NCBI GenBank assembly: GCA_900540625.1
Contig: UQGP01000005.1
Location: forward strand, 1 to 64,000
Reading direction: 5' to 3'
From: an uncultured Porphyromonadaceae bacterium
GTDB lineage: Bacteria; Bacteroidota; Bacteroidia; Bacteroidales; Muribaculaceae
Length of the DNA: 64,000 nt
Under the pieces are notes generated by a model. The model made no database searches. It was not told the origin of the DNA and saw only the letters and a program-made list of their open reading frames with translations. Below, in pieces: positions 53,659 to 62,969 of the stretch (the stretch's first letter is position 1; each line of letters begins with the position of its first letter). The position numbers were made by a program, and so were the translations under genes.

Positions 53659-54021
53659 ATGGGACGCTTGGTCTTCAATACATCCACGGAAGTGCTCCGT
53701 GTGCCTGCCGACGCGGTCGTATTTGTGACTGCCGACGGCAATTACTCCGCCCTCACCACGGCGGACGGCGAGGACTTTGTGCTGACCATGCAACTCGGAC
53801 AAATCGAAAAGCGTTTGGCCGAGATGCTCGATGATAATGACAACCGCTTTATACGCATCGGCAAAAGCCTGATAGTCAATCGCGATTACATCACTTTTAT
53901 TAATCCTACCCGGCAGAAGTTGCTTCTGTCGGACTGCCGCACTTTCCGTCAGGAAGTGTCAGCATCCAAGGATGCCCTCAGGGCACTCAAGGAATACGTG
54001 GAAAAGGAGGTGCAAAAATGA
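53659..54021 (+). CDS. Stand-alone LytTR DNA-binding protein
   Basis: The 120-residue protein consists of little more than a LytTR domain (about 12-115): V-V-F-V-T-A-D-G-N-Y-S-A-L, F-I-R-I-G-K-S-L-I-V-N-R-D-Y-I. No receiver or membrane domain is present, so it is not a normal response regulator. Its stop overlaps the start of the next gene (ATGA), which encodes a membrane protein. The two are almost certainly made together, suggesting the membrane protein is its partner or sensor. Targets are unknown. Confidence 0.88.
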   Translation: MGRLVFNTSTEVLRVPADAVVFVTADGNYSALTTADGEDFVLTMQLGQIEKRLAEMLDDNDNRFIRIGKSLIVNRDYITFINPTRQKLLLSDCRTFRQEVSASKDALRALKEYVEKEVQK

Positions 54022-54902
54022 AAGATAAACATAAAGAAATCAGTGACAACGAGATACGCGTCATAGCTCCGACACCCGACAAGGTTGCCGGAGAGCGTCG
54101 AAAGCCGTCGAAGCGCGTGTGGATAGCCGCTGTCGTCGTGATTGCCGTGGCGGTCTTGGTCGCCGTGGCTACCATTGTCTTCTCCGCATCCTCGGAAGAA
54201 GATGACCCCAGCGTAGACGAGTCCGTGCAGTACGTGCAACCGGTACCGCCGGTACGCACACAGACAGCCGTGGACGACAGCATCCCGGCCAAGGCCTATA
54301 CACAGGTGCGCGACACCGTTGTCGGCGGCATTGCATTACAGATTATGACGCCGGTAAATGCCACACCGGCATTAGAAATCGGATATGAAACAATGGCGGA
54401 TACCACCATTGTGCTGGCTGCTCAGGCGGCGGATATAAGACAGGACAATGGGCGGATAGTCTGTGCCTGCGTTATCAAGGGCGAACTGCTGAGCAAGGGC
54501 GTGGCCAAGGCCGGGTTCTGCTCCATCATTGACGGCGAAATTACCATAGGTGTTGCTGATGCGACCCCGATGTTCGAGCAAGCCTTGGTGAGCGGCGGCG
54601 ACTTCTTCCGCCAGTATCCGCTGGTGGTGGGTGGTCAAATCGTGGAAAACAAACCCAAAAACAAATCCGTGCGCAAGGCTTTGGCCGAAATCTCAGGGAA
54701 GGCTTGCGTAATCTCCAGTGTCGAACGCATCACCCTCCATGATTTTTCGCAGGCATTGGTGGATATAGGCGTGCGTAACGCCATATACCTTGTCGGCGGC
54801 GACTCGTTGTTCTCGTATAAGGATGAGAATGGCAATAGTGTGCTGGGCGGACGTAGTTATCGTCAATTTTTCAAAAGCGTGAATTTCATCGTCTGGCGAT
54901 AA
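54018..54902 (+). CDS. Single-pass membrane protein, phosphodiester glycosidase-like
   Basis: The 294-residue protein has a cytoplasmic tail (1-35, basic), one transmembrane helix (about 37-56) and an outside domain of about 230 residues. The second half reads like the NAGPA/phosphodiester glycosidase fold: G-G-D-F-F-R-Q-Y-P-L-V-V-G-G-Q-I-V-E-N-K, A-L-V-D-I-G-V-R-N-A-I-Y-L-V-G-G-D-S, and terminal F-I-V-W-R. The assignment is tentative; another possibility is a binding domain without activity. Coupled translation with the LytTR gene suggests an anti-regulator or sensor role. A terminator follows. Confidence 0.65.
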   Translation: MKDKHKEISDNEIRVIAPTPDKVAGERRKPSKRVWIAAVVVIAVAVLVAVATIVFSASSEEDDPSVDESVQYVQPVPPVRTQTAVDDSIPAKAYTQVRDTVVGGIALQIMTPVNATPALEIGYETMADTTIVLAAQAADIRQDNGRIVCACVIKGELLSKGVAKAGFCSIIDGEITIGVADATPMFEQALVSGGDFFRQYPLVVGGQIVENKPKNKSVRKALAEISGKACVISSVERITLHDFSQALVDIGVRNAIYLVGGDSLFSYKDENGNSVLGGRSYRQFFKSVNFIVWR

Positions 54903-54934
54903 ACACTTTGTACAGCAAAAAAGATATTTTGTAC

Positions 54935-54969
54935 AACGCCCGGCGTAATGCTTTGCCGGGCGTTTTTTT
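54935..54969 (+). terminator. Rho-independent terminator after the LytTR pair
   Basis: A 10-bp stem (AACGCCCGGC with GCCGGGCGTT) and a 10-nt loop, followed by seven T residues. Confidence 0.92.
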
Positions 54970-55011
54970 CATCCGAAATTTGCATCGTCAAAAGAAAACT
55001 TAAGGACCTAT

Positions 55012-56088
55012 ATGAAGTTTCATTTTTTATCAATCGCAATTGCAGCGCTGACGGTTGCCGCAACTTCGTGCGGCAAACCGGAGCAGCCGCAACCCGAACA
55101 CCAGGAGAAAAACGCGGTGTATTACTGGAAAACCACTTTCAATACGGATAGCGCTGACTGCGACCTGCTGCTCCGGCACAAAATCGGGCGCGTCTATATG
55201 CGTATGTTCGACGTGGTACCCGACATATACCCGTACGACAATAAAATCGAAAATCGAGTGATACCCAATGCCTCGATACGTATTTCCGATCCGCAAAATC
55301 GATTGGTCGGGGACTTGGCCGATATCGAATTCGTGCCGGTGGTATATGTCACCCTCGAAGCGCTCAAGGCTATGAAAGGCCATGAAGGCAAACTGGCCTC
55401 GAATATCGTAACGCGTGTCCGCAATATGTGCGAATACAACGGGCTGCGCCACGTCTCCGAGCTTCAATTGGATTGCGATTGGACGCCCTCGACCGAGAAC
55501 TCGTTCTTCTCTCTCTGTGATTCGACACGTCGCATTCTTCAAACGCCGGAATACGGATGGAACTTGAGCTCCACCATACGTCTGCACCAACTGGCCCGTA
55601 AGGTGCCGCCAGTGGACCGCGGCGTGCTTATGGTATACAATACCGGCAGCTTTGACAATCCCGACGCGGCCAACTCCATCATCGATGCCGACGATGTGCG
55701 TCCCTATCTCAAACGCCTGTCATCGTACAACTTGCACCTCGACGTGGCTTATCCCACCTATTCGTGGCAACTGCTATTCCGCGACCGTCGGTTTGCAGGG
55801 CTTATGGCTAATGTCGAACTGACGGACACTTCGGCCTTTACACGCCGCGAGGCAAGCAATGTCTATATGGCTCGCCGTGATGTACCGTATCACAATACGG
55901 TCATATATGCCGGCGATATAGTGCGCGCCGAGACATCCTCTTTCGACGATATTATACGTGTCAAGGGTATGATTGAGCAATGCCTGTCCAATCGTCCCCA
56001 CTCAAATATTCTGTATCACCTCGACTTTGAAAATCTCTCAAAATACAAGCCAAATGAAATCGACAAAATACTTTCGACCGGTCGTTAG
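55012..56088 (+). CDS. Lipoprotein of unknown function
   Basis: The 358-residue protein has a lipoprotein signal peptide (lipobox around T-S-C, cysteine at 20) and a domain I do not place with certainty. Its beginning (A-V-Y-Y-W-K-T-T-F) and the strand-like L-Q-L-D-C-D-W-T resemble proteins of the DUF3142 / (beta/alpha)8 glycosidase-like type. Aspartates in the D-C-D motif and V-D-R-G-V-L-M-V-Y-N-T-G fit a barrel active site. The gene end overlaps the next gene by 35 nt in another frame. Confidence 0.7.
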   Translation: MKFHFLSIAIAALTVAATSCGKPEQPQPEHQEKNAVYYWKTTFNTDSADCDLLLRHKIGRVYMRMFDVVPDIYPYDNKIENRVIPNASIRISDPQNRLVGDLADIEFVPVVYVTLEALKAMKGHEGKLASNIVTRVRNMCEYNGLRHVSELQLDCDWTPSTENSFFSLCDSTRRILQTPEYGWNLSSTIRLHQLARKVPPVDRGVLMVYNTGSFDNPDAANSIIDADDVRPYLKRLSSYNLHLDVAYPTYSWQLLFRDRRFAGLMANVELTDTSAFTRREASNVYMARRDVPYHNTVIYAGDIVRAETSSFDDIIRVKGMIEQCLSNRPHSNILYHLDFENLSKYKPNEIDKILSTGR

Positions 56089-58183
56089 TACCTTAGTGCT
56101 GCTGTGCGCCGCGGCTTCCGCCTTGGCCTGCGGCCCGTTTTATCCGACAATACCCACGCCCGATTTCTTTACTACGTCGAAATGCAAAAGTATGTCCGAC
56201 TACGAGCACGCCGAAAATCTGTGGCAGTGGCAGTCGCTCACATCCGAGCGCATACCGCTGTCGGATATCAACGAGGTGGTGTATCGCACTTCGTGCGAGG
56301 ATTTTAACGGCTGGGTAAACGGCGTAAAGGACAATATCGACAATGCCTTCTATATATATCTGCACAACACTCGTGACAGCGAAATTACCGACTTTTTGGG
56401 CATTGCCAAACAGATAGATGCCGAGTGGAACAAGACTCGGTCGCCGTGGTATTATCCGCGCGAAAAGAATTGCGAGAACGAAGGCGGCGATTTTGCCGTG
56501 CTCATCGAGCGATGCAACGCTTATAAAGGTACCGTACTCAAAGATCGCTATGCCTTTCAGGTGATTAAGGCGCTGTTTGCCGCGCGTAGCTACGACCGAT
56601 GCATTCAGTATTACGAAACGGCTTTTGCGGATATCCCGGCTGATAACCTGTTCTCGCGTATGTCGCGCCGCTTTGTCGCCGGGTGCTGGAGCCGACTTGG
56701 CGATGTGCACCGTGCCGATTCGATTTTTGCCGGATTGGGAGATATTTGGTCGATAGCGGACGCCGACCCCGTCGAGTATATGATAGAGCGCAATCCCGGC
56801 GCTCCGCAGATTATGGACTACATACGCCGAAATGCTTACGACACGGAATTTTTGCGTCGCATGGTCCCGATTGCACATCAGGCTTTGAAAGATGCTCGGG
56901 TTAAGACCAAGGGTGACTGGAATTATCTTCTGGCCTACGAGGCTGCCGAGCGCGGCGACAATACTTCGGCGCGTACATATATGCGTCGTGCCATGTGCTC
57001 GCGCTTTTCGTCGGACGAATTGCGCGAATTGGCGCGTGCCTACAAGATGAAACTCGATGCACGTATCGGCGACCGTAGCTCGCTCCTTGCCGACCTCAAA
57101 TGGATGGAGACTAAGGGCGATCCGGCCAATGCCGACGCCTGCGAATGGGTGCGTCGTGTGCGCAATGTCATATACTCCGATTGGGTGCCGCAGTTGTGGC
57201 GACAGCGCGATTATGCCACGGCTATATTGCTGAGCGGATATGCCGATAATCTTGAGCCGCAGTCGCGCGGGTGGTATAATTATGTCGCGGAGTATCAAGA
57301 CTACAAGCTCGAAATGTGCGACGGGTTGTCGCTATCTATGGCCGAGATACGAGCCGACGAAAGATTCTATAATCCGCGAGACTACGGATGTCTGTCTTTC
57401 CAGCTTATGGGCAGCCTCAAGTGCAAGCAGCTCATCGCCACCTATGGCAAGATGCAGTCCCATACGTCGTTGTACACGTTCCTGCGCCGCAAGGCACGTA
57501 CCGACCGCGATTATGTCTACGAGCTTATCGGCACTCTGGCTTTGCGCGAAGCGAATTATGGCCGAGCCATCGAATACCTCTCCAAGGTCAGCCGCCGATA
57601 CTTGCGCACAACCAATATCTACAAGCAAGGATGGCTTAAACTCGACCCGCTACAAGCCTATGCGTCGTCGTGGGCATCCGTTTTGCCGGCCAAGATTACG
57701 GCATCACTTGATGCTGCGGATCAGTCCGAAGAGTCGGCCAAACTTCGCTTTGCACGTCGAATGCAGGCTTTGCAGCGGCAAATGCGCCACGGCCGCGCCG
57801 CCGACGACCGCGGACTAGCGCGACTGGCGTATGCCGTCGGGCGATACAATTCGCTTGAGGACTATTGGTTCCTGACTCAATACTGGCGCGGTGAGGGTGT
57901 ACAGCTCTTCAGCCCGGCGTCCGAGTATTATTACGGCGATTATGAGACCAAAAACGGTAAGCCTTACGGTTTCCTCTACAAATATGACAATAAGGACAGT
58001 GCTGCCGCCAATGCGCTGTACAAGCGCGAAGTAGCGGCTTCGTTGGCTATGCTCTCTGATGAGGCACGTGCACGTGCCGAGTACAACCTGGGCAATCTGC
58101 GTACCGTCGTCATACGCTACGGCAACACTGCTATGTCCGGGCATGTGCGTGCCCACTGCGACCGCTGGCGACAATGGCGGTAA
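56054..58183 (+). CDS. Large probable lipoprotein of unknown function
   Basis: I do not recognise this 709-residue protein. A signal peptide of the lipoprotein type (lipobox A-L-A-C, cysteine at about 27) is followed by C-G-P-F-Y-P-T. The rest is helical, aromatic- and arginine-rich, and may contain TPR-like repeats (A-R-S-Y-D-R-C-I-Q-Y-Y and R-E-A-N-Y-G-R-A-I-E-Y-L). The ATG at 56054 lies inside the previous lipoprotein gene (35-nt overlap), so expression is likely coupled. Together the two may form a surface complex. Confidence 0.72.
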   Translation: MKSTKYFRPVVSTLVLLCAAASALACGPFYPTIPTPDFFTTSKCKSMSDYEHAENLWQWQSLTSERIPLSDINEVVYRTSCEDFNGWVNGVKDNIDNAFYIYLHNTRDSEITDFLGIAKQIDAEWNKTRSPWYYPREKNCENEGGDFAVLIERCNAYKGTVLKDRYAFQVIKALFAARSYDRCIQYYETAFADIPADNLFSRMSRRFVAGCWSRLGDVHRADSIFAGLGDIWSIADADPVEYMIERNPGAPQIMDYIRRNAYDTEFLRRMVPIAHQALKDARVKTKGDWNYLLAYEAAERGDNTSARTYMRRAMCSRFSSDELRELARAYKMKLDARIGDRSSLLADLKWMETKGDPANADACEWVRRVRNVIYSDWVPQLWRQRDYATAILLSGYADNLEPQSRGWYNYVAEYQDYKLEMCDGLSLSMAEIRADERFYNPRDYGCLSFQLMGSLKCKQLIATYGKMQSHTSLYTFLRRKARTDRDYVYELIGTLALREANYGRAIEYLSKVSRRYLRTTNIYKQGWLKLDPLQAYASSWASVLPAKITASLDAADQSEESAKLRFARRMQALQRQMRHGRAADDRGLARLAYAVGRYNSLEDYWFLTQYWRGEGVQLFSPASEYYYGDYETKNGKPYGFLYKYDNKDSAAANALYKREVAASLAMLSDEARARAEYNLGNLRTVVIRYGNTAMSGHVRAHCDRWRQWR

Positions 58184-58251
58184 TAATGTCGAATGTCGAA
58201 TGTGGAATGTGGAATTGGGCTGCGCCGGGGTGGCCTTGGCCGGGACCTGAG

Positions 58252-58305
58252 GGACTTTAAGGTCTTTAAGGTCTTTAGGGTCCTTAGGGTCCTTAGGGTC
58301 CTTAA
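58252..58305 (+). repeat. 9-bp tandem repeat, six units
   Basis: Units GGACTTTAA, GGTCTTTAA, GGTCTTTAG, GGTCCTTAG, GGTCCTTAG and GGTCCTTAA lie head to tail, between the large lipoprotein gene and the relA/spoT promoter. Confidence 0.88.
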
Positions 58306-58402
58306 GGTGGAATTATGACATAGTTCTCATAGCTTCCATAGCTTCCATTGTCATTACTCTCTTAGGTCTCATAACGCCTATTTTTCTCATTATCGGGAAA
58401 TA

Positions 58403-58434
58403 TTTGTGCGGGCGGGGGATTTTGTTTAATTTTG
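58403..58434 (+). promoter_or_regulatory. Promoter of relA/spoT
   Basis: TTTG at 58403-58406, exactly 20 nt, TAATTTTG at 58427-58434. The ATG at 58518 is about 80 nt downstream. Confidence 0.75.
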
Positions 58435-58517
58435 TGGATATAATGCCATAGCAGGCGCGGACGAGTGCCGGCGCCCTGTGGCAGACACAAAAATGCATCA
58501 CCGATCCCGAAGATAAT

Positions 58518-60788
58518 ATGCAGGCAGACAATACGCAAGCGACCAAGATGACCCCTGAGGAAGAGAACCGGATGATAGACGACGCCTTCCGCGATGTTCT
58601 CAACGGCTATCTGGCGAGTAATCACCGCAAGAAAGTCGAAATCATAGAACGCGCCTACCGGTTTGCACGCAGTGCCCACGCCGGGGTGCGCCGCCGTAGC
58701 GGCGAGCCGTATATCATGCACCCCATAGCGGTGGCCAAGATTGCGAGTCAGGAGATAGGACTTGGCTCGACATCTATATGCGCGGCCTTGCTGCACGATG
58801 TGGTCGAGGATACGGACTTCACCGTCGATGATATTCGCCAGCACTTCGGGGACAAAATTGCACGCATAGTCGAGGGCCTGACCAAGATTTCGGGCGGTAT
58901 TTTCGGCGACAAAGCATCGGCCCAAGCCGAGAATTTCCGCAAATTGTTGCTGACTATGAGCGAGGATATACGCGTGGTGCTCATCAAAATGGCTGACCGC
59001 CTGCACAATATGCGTACGTTGGGGTCGATGGCTCCGCGCAAGCAGTATAAGATTGCCGGTGAGACGTTGTATATCTATGCGCCGTTGGCCCATCGTCTCG
59101 GCCTTTTTGCCATAAAGACCGAATTGGAAGACTTGTCCTTCAAGTACGAGCATCCTGCCGCCTACGAGCGCATACGCCAGCAAATCAAGGACAGCGATGC
59201 AGCGCGTGCCGCGATATACAGCGATTTTGCAGCGCCCATAGCCGCCAAGTTGGACAAGATGGGCTTGGTGTACGAAGCCAAGGCACGCCTCAAGAGCGTC
59301 TACTCGATATGGCGCAAAATGGAGACCAAGCACATTCCCTTCAAGGAAGTCTACGACCTATATGCCATGCGTATCGTCTTCGAGTGCGATGACCCCGAAA
59401 AGGAAAAATCGATATGTTGGAGCATCTATTCGGCCATTACCGATCTGTACAAACTCCACCCCGAGCGTACACGTGACTGGGTGGCCACGCCCAAGGCCAA
59501 CGGCTATCAGGCCCTGCACCTTACCGTTATGGGCCCCGATGGCAACTGGATTGAAGTACAGATACGCAGTCGGCGTATGGATGAGATTGCCGAGAAGGGC
59601 TTTGCCGCGCACTGGAAATACAAAGTGGGAGAGGGCGAAGAGGAAAGCGAGCTGACCGTATGGTTGCGCACCATCAAGGACATCTTGGATAATCCCGAGC
59701 CCAGCGCCATAGACTTCCTGGATACGCTGAAACTCAACCTTTTTGCCTCGGAAATTGTTGTATTTACGCCCAAAGGCGAGCTTTTGACTCTGCCTGCCGG
59801 AGCTACCGTGTTGGACGTGGCCTTCACGCTGCACAGCGAGTTGGGCCTGCATTGCATCGCCGGGAAGGTCAATCATAGGCTGGTTCCGCTGTCGCATAAG
59901 CTCAGTAGCGGCGACCAAGTGGAAGTGCTCACTTCGCAGAGCCAGCGCCCCGATCCTTCGTGGATGAACTTCCTGAACACGGCCAAGGCGCGTAGCCGTC
60001 TCCATGCGGCTTTACGTCGCGATCGCCAGCCGGTCATGGCACGCGGCCGTCAGATGTTGCAAGAGTTTCTTGATGCCAACGAGATGACGCTCGAAGTGGA
60101 GTTGACCAATAAATTGCAGACTTATTATGGCGCCGCTTCGCGCGACGAGTTGCTCTTGGGAATCGGTGACGGGCGCTTCGTGCTCGATCAGAGCGCTGTA
60201 TCGCTGCTTCGCGGCAAGGGCAAGAGCCACAGTACACTCGGGAAGATAGCCTCAGTGGCCAAGTCCCTGGTAGGCTACGGCAATAAGGCGTCGGCGCCTG
60301 CCGCCGAGTCAACTCTTGCCGAAACCGAGCCGGTGGACACATCGCAGACTTATGTACTGAAATATGACGAAAACGGCAGCAACTTCGATATCGCCGATTG
60401 CTGCTGCCCCATACCGGGCGACGAAGTCCTCGGATTTGTCAACGATGACGGACGCGTGGTTGTGCATGCCCTCAATTGCCCCCGTGCTTTGGTGCTCAAG
60501 GCCAGTTACGGCAATCGTATAGTGACTACGCGCTGGGCTGCTTCGTCCGGCAAATTCCTGGCGCACGTGCACGTCGAAGGCATTGACCGCCACGGCATAC
60601 TCCAGGAAATCACCGCCACCATAGCAACGCATAAAGAAATAGACCTGCGCAAACTGGACATTGAGGCCACGGGCGAAGTCTTCCATAGCGACATTTGGGT
60701 GCGCGTGGGTGATGTGGCTGTCGTGAACGACTTATGCCATCGTCTTTCCAAGATTGAAGACGTCTCTCAAGCCACGCGCATTATGTAA
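58518..60788 (+). CDS. Bifunctional (p)ppGpp synthetase/hydrolase, RelA/SpoT family
   Basis: This 756-residue protein has the full long RSH layout. An HD hydrolase domain (about 50-200) carries Y-I-M-H-P-I-A-V-A and L-L-H-D-V-V-E-D-T-D with intact metal ligands. The synthetase domain (about 245-360) has Y-D-L-Y-A-M-R-I-V-F and G-Y-Q-A-L-H-L-T-V. A TGS domain (about 405-465) follows, and a C-terminal ACT domain. Both catalytic centres look intact, so it should make and degrade the alarmone. It has its own consensus promoter and is followed 84 nt later by a PgpH-type phosphodiesterase gene. Confidence 0.96.
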   Translation: MQADNTQATKMTPEEENRMIDDAFRDVLNGYLASNHRKKVEIIERAYRFARSAHAGVRRRSGEPYIMHPIAVAKIASQEIGLGSTSICAALLHDVVEDTDFTVDDIRQHFGDKIARIVEGLTKISGGIFGDKASAQAENFRKLLLTMSEDIRVVLIKMADRLHNMRTLGSMAPRKQYKIAGETLYIYAPLAHRLGLFAIKTELEDLSFKYEHPAAYERIRQQIKDSDAARAAIYSDFAAPIAAKLDKMGLVYEAKARLKSVYSIWRKMETKHIPFKEVYDLYAMRIVFECDDPEKEKSICWSIYSAITDLYKLHPERTRDWVATPKANGYQALHLTVMGPDGNWIEVQIRSRRMDEIAEKGFAAHWKYKVGEGEEESELTVWLRTIKDILDNPEPSAIDFLDTLKLNLFASEIVVFTPKGELLTLPAGATVLDVAFTLHSELGLHCIAGKVNHRLVPLSHKLSSGDQVEVLTSQSQRPDPSWMNFLNTAKARSRLHAALRRDRQPVMARGRQMLQEFLDANEMTLEVELTNKLQTYYGAASRDELLLGIGDGRFVLDQSAVSLLRGKGKSHSTLGKIASVAKSLVGYGNKASAPAAESTLAETEPVDTSQTYVLKYDENGSNFDIADCCCPIPGDEVLGFVNDDGRVVVHALNCPRALVLKASYGNRIVTTRWAASSGKFLAHVHVEGIDRHGILQEITATIATHKEIDLRKLDIEATGEVFHSDIWVRVGDVAVVNDLCHRLSKIEDVSQATRIM

Positions 60789-60872
60789 CATCTCGACCGA
60801 TACCAAAGCATCTCCCTCCGATCGCAACTCCTTGACAAGCATAAATCTCCTCGCATAAAATAATATAACACA

Positions 60873-62957
60873 GTGACACGCAAGAATATAATCATAACGC
60901 TACTGATGGCCGCGGTTTCATTGGCCATTATCGTATACTTCTATCCGCATCAATCAACGCGGCGCTATGTCTACGAGCAAGGCAAGCCCTGGAACTACGC
61001 CAAACTGATAGCTCCTTTCGATTTTGTCGTCAGCCTTGACTCGGCCACCGTGCGTGCCAAGAGCGACAGCGTTCGCGCCCGCTTTGTGCCGGTGGCTCAT
61101 CGGGCCGATGTAAGTGTCGATTCGATAGGTAATGAGGTCGTTGCACGTATGAGTCGGTCTCTCGGCGGAGCCCTTAGCTTCCTGCCCGATGCCGTAGTTT
61201 TGCGACAATTCAGGGCCGAAGTGCGACGCGTATTGACTTCGGCCTATGCCGCCGGTGTCGTCTCCGATTCGCTGGACAAGGTCGCCGGCGCCGTGGGCGG
61301 ACGCCTCCGCATCAAGGACGGCGCCACGCTGATGCTTACCGAGACATCTACGCTGTTCACTCCCATGCAGTTATACCGCCGCATCGACTCCGTGGCCGAT
61401 AAAGCGGGAGTGCGTGCACTGCTGTCACGTGCCAATATCGGCGCCGTGCTTGTGCCGAATATCATCTACGACCGGGAAGACTCGGAGCGCCTGCTCAACG
61501 AGGACATCGCCGCCGTCACCGTGCCGCGCAATACCATACAAAACGGCCAGACAATCATAGACAACGGTACGGTCATCACCGCCAAAGACTATGCAACGCT
61601 CAAAGCCTACGAACGTGCGGCGGCCGAACACCGCAGCCAAGACACTCGCAACAGTATTATGAACACCTGCGGCCAGGCGCTGTACGTGGCCTTTATGCTT
61701 GCTGCATTGGTGCTATACTTGGTGCAATACGAGCCCAAGATAAGTCAGTCGATGCGCTCGATGCTGTTTGTTTTCAGCCTTATAGTGCTGTTCTTTGTGC
61801 TGGGTGCGATGCTTGACCATATCATCCCCGGCATAGGCATATACCTGATGCCGTTGGCGATAGTGCCGGTGCTGGTACTCGTATTCTTCAGTGGCCGCGT
61901 GGCACTGATGACCGGAGCCGTGCTGACACTGTTGTGCGCCGGTATCACCGAAGTGCCGCTACAATACATCACACTACAGATTGTAGCGATATGCGCCGCC
62001 GTCTACTCGCTGCGCCAGCTCTCGCGCCGTTCCCAATTGCTGCGTGCGTCCTTCTACGTACTGGGCGCGTTGTTGGTGGCCTATATCACGCTGCAATTGC
62101 TCTCTCAAGGATCGTTGCAATACTTCTCGTGGCGCATGGTGGCCATTCTCGGCGCGTATGCACTACTTGCCTCCATGGCCTATGTGCTGATGAGCGCCGT
62201 TGAGCGACTCTTTGGCTTCGTGTCCAATGTTACACTTGTCGAACTGGCCGATGTCAACGCTCCGCTGCTGCGACAGCTCTCGGACGAATGTCCCGGCACC
62301 TTCCAGCACTCCATAGCCGTGAGCAATCTGGCCGGAGACGCCGCCCAGCGTATAGGCGCCAATCCGATGTTGACACGTGCCGGCGCCCTCTACCACGACA
62401 TAGGTAAGCTGTCCAATCCCATGTTCTTTACTGAAAATCAGCACGGTGTCAATCCGCATGACGGCCTCGATCCCAAGAAGAGCGCCGAAATCATCATTAA
62501 CCACGTCTCCGATGGACTGCGCCGCGCCGAGCGTGCCGGAATTCCTGCGGTCATACGCGATTTCATCAGCCAGCACCACGGCACCGGCAAAGCTAAGTAC
62601 TTCTACTTCACTTATTGTCAGGAACATCCCGGCGAGGACGTAGATCCGGCTCCGTTTACCTATCCGGGGCCCAACCCCAAGACGCGCGAGGCTTCGGTGC
62701 TGATGATGGCCGACAGTGTGGAAGCTGCATCTCGCAGCTTGCGCGACAATACGCCAAAGTCCATACGCGAATTGGTGGACATAATCATTGACGGACAGAT
62801 TGCCGACGGCCTGCACAACGACTCGCCGCTGAGTTTCCGCGATGTCCGCATCATCAAGGATAGCTTTGCACGCCGACTGGCCACCATATATCACAGTCGC
62901 ATTTCCTATCCCGAAGACCCCACCAAGAATAATAAAGAGACAAAAAACACGTTATAA
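60873..62957 (+). CDS. HDIG-domain membrane phosphodiesterase (PgpH/YqfF type)
   Basis: The 694-residue protein has an N-terminal helix (about 5-22), an extracytoplasmic 7TMR-HDED domain (about 30-250), seven predicted helices (about 265-470), and a C-terminal HD domain (about 475-690). The HD domain opens F-Q-H-S-I-A-V-S-N-L-A and contains A-L-Y-H-D-I-G-K-L and I-I-N-H-V. Characterised PgpH enzymes hydrolyse cyclic di-AMP; whether this genome makes c-di-AMP is not visible here. A GTG start is used. Its position next to relA/spoT is notable because ppGpp inhibits PgpH in Listeria and other bacteria. Confidence 0.92.
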   Translation: MTRKNIIITLLMAAVSLAIIVYFYPHQSTRRYVYEQGKPWNYAKLIAPFDFVVSLDSATVRAKSDSVRARFVPVAHRADVSVDSIGNEVVARMSRSLGGALSFLPDAVVLRQFRAEVRRVLTSAYAAGVVSDSLDKVAGAVGGRLRIKDGATLMLTETSTLFTPMQLYRRIDSVADKAGVRALLSRANIGAVLVPNIIYDREDSERLLNEDIAAVTVPRNTIQNGQTIIDNGTVITAKDYATLKAYERAAAEHRSQDTRNSIMNTCGQALYVAFMLAALVLYLVQYEPKISQSMRSMLFVFSLIVLFFVLGAMLDHIIPGIGIYLMPLAIVPVLVLVFFSGRVALMTGAVLTLLCAGITEVPLQYITLQIVAICAAVYSLRQLSRRSQLLRASFYVLGALLVAYITLQLLSQGSLQYFSWRMVAILGAYALLASMAYVLMSAVERLFGFVSNVTLVELADVNAPLLRQLSDECPGTFQHSIAVSNLAGDAAQRIGANPMLTRAGALYHDIGKLSNPMFFTENQHGVNPHDGLDPKKSAEIIINHVSDGLRRAERAGIPAVIRDFISQHHGTGKAKYFYFTYCQEHPGEDVDPAPFTYPGPNPKTREASVLMMADSVEAASRSLRDNTPKSIRELVDIIIDGQIADGLHNDSPLSFRDVRIIKDSFARRLATIYHSRISYPEDPTKNNKETKNTL

Positions 62958-62969
62958 AATAATACGACA

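Larger units (their letters stand above)
58184..58517. other. 334-nt gap before relA/spoT
   Basis: Simple repeats of AATGTCG/AATGTGG (7 bp, about 58185-58216) and a 9-bp array (58252-58305) are followed by a consensus promoter (58403-58434). No gene. Confidence 0.8.

Noticed and set aside
56093..57298. A 401-codon minus-strand frame
   Set aside because: It lies opposite the large lipoprotein gene, whose signal peptide and length fit better; the antisense translation looks random.
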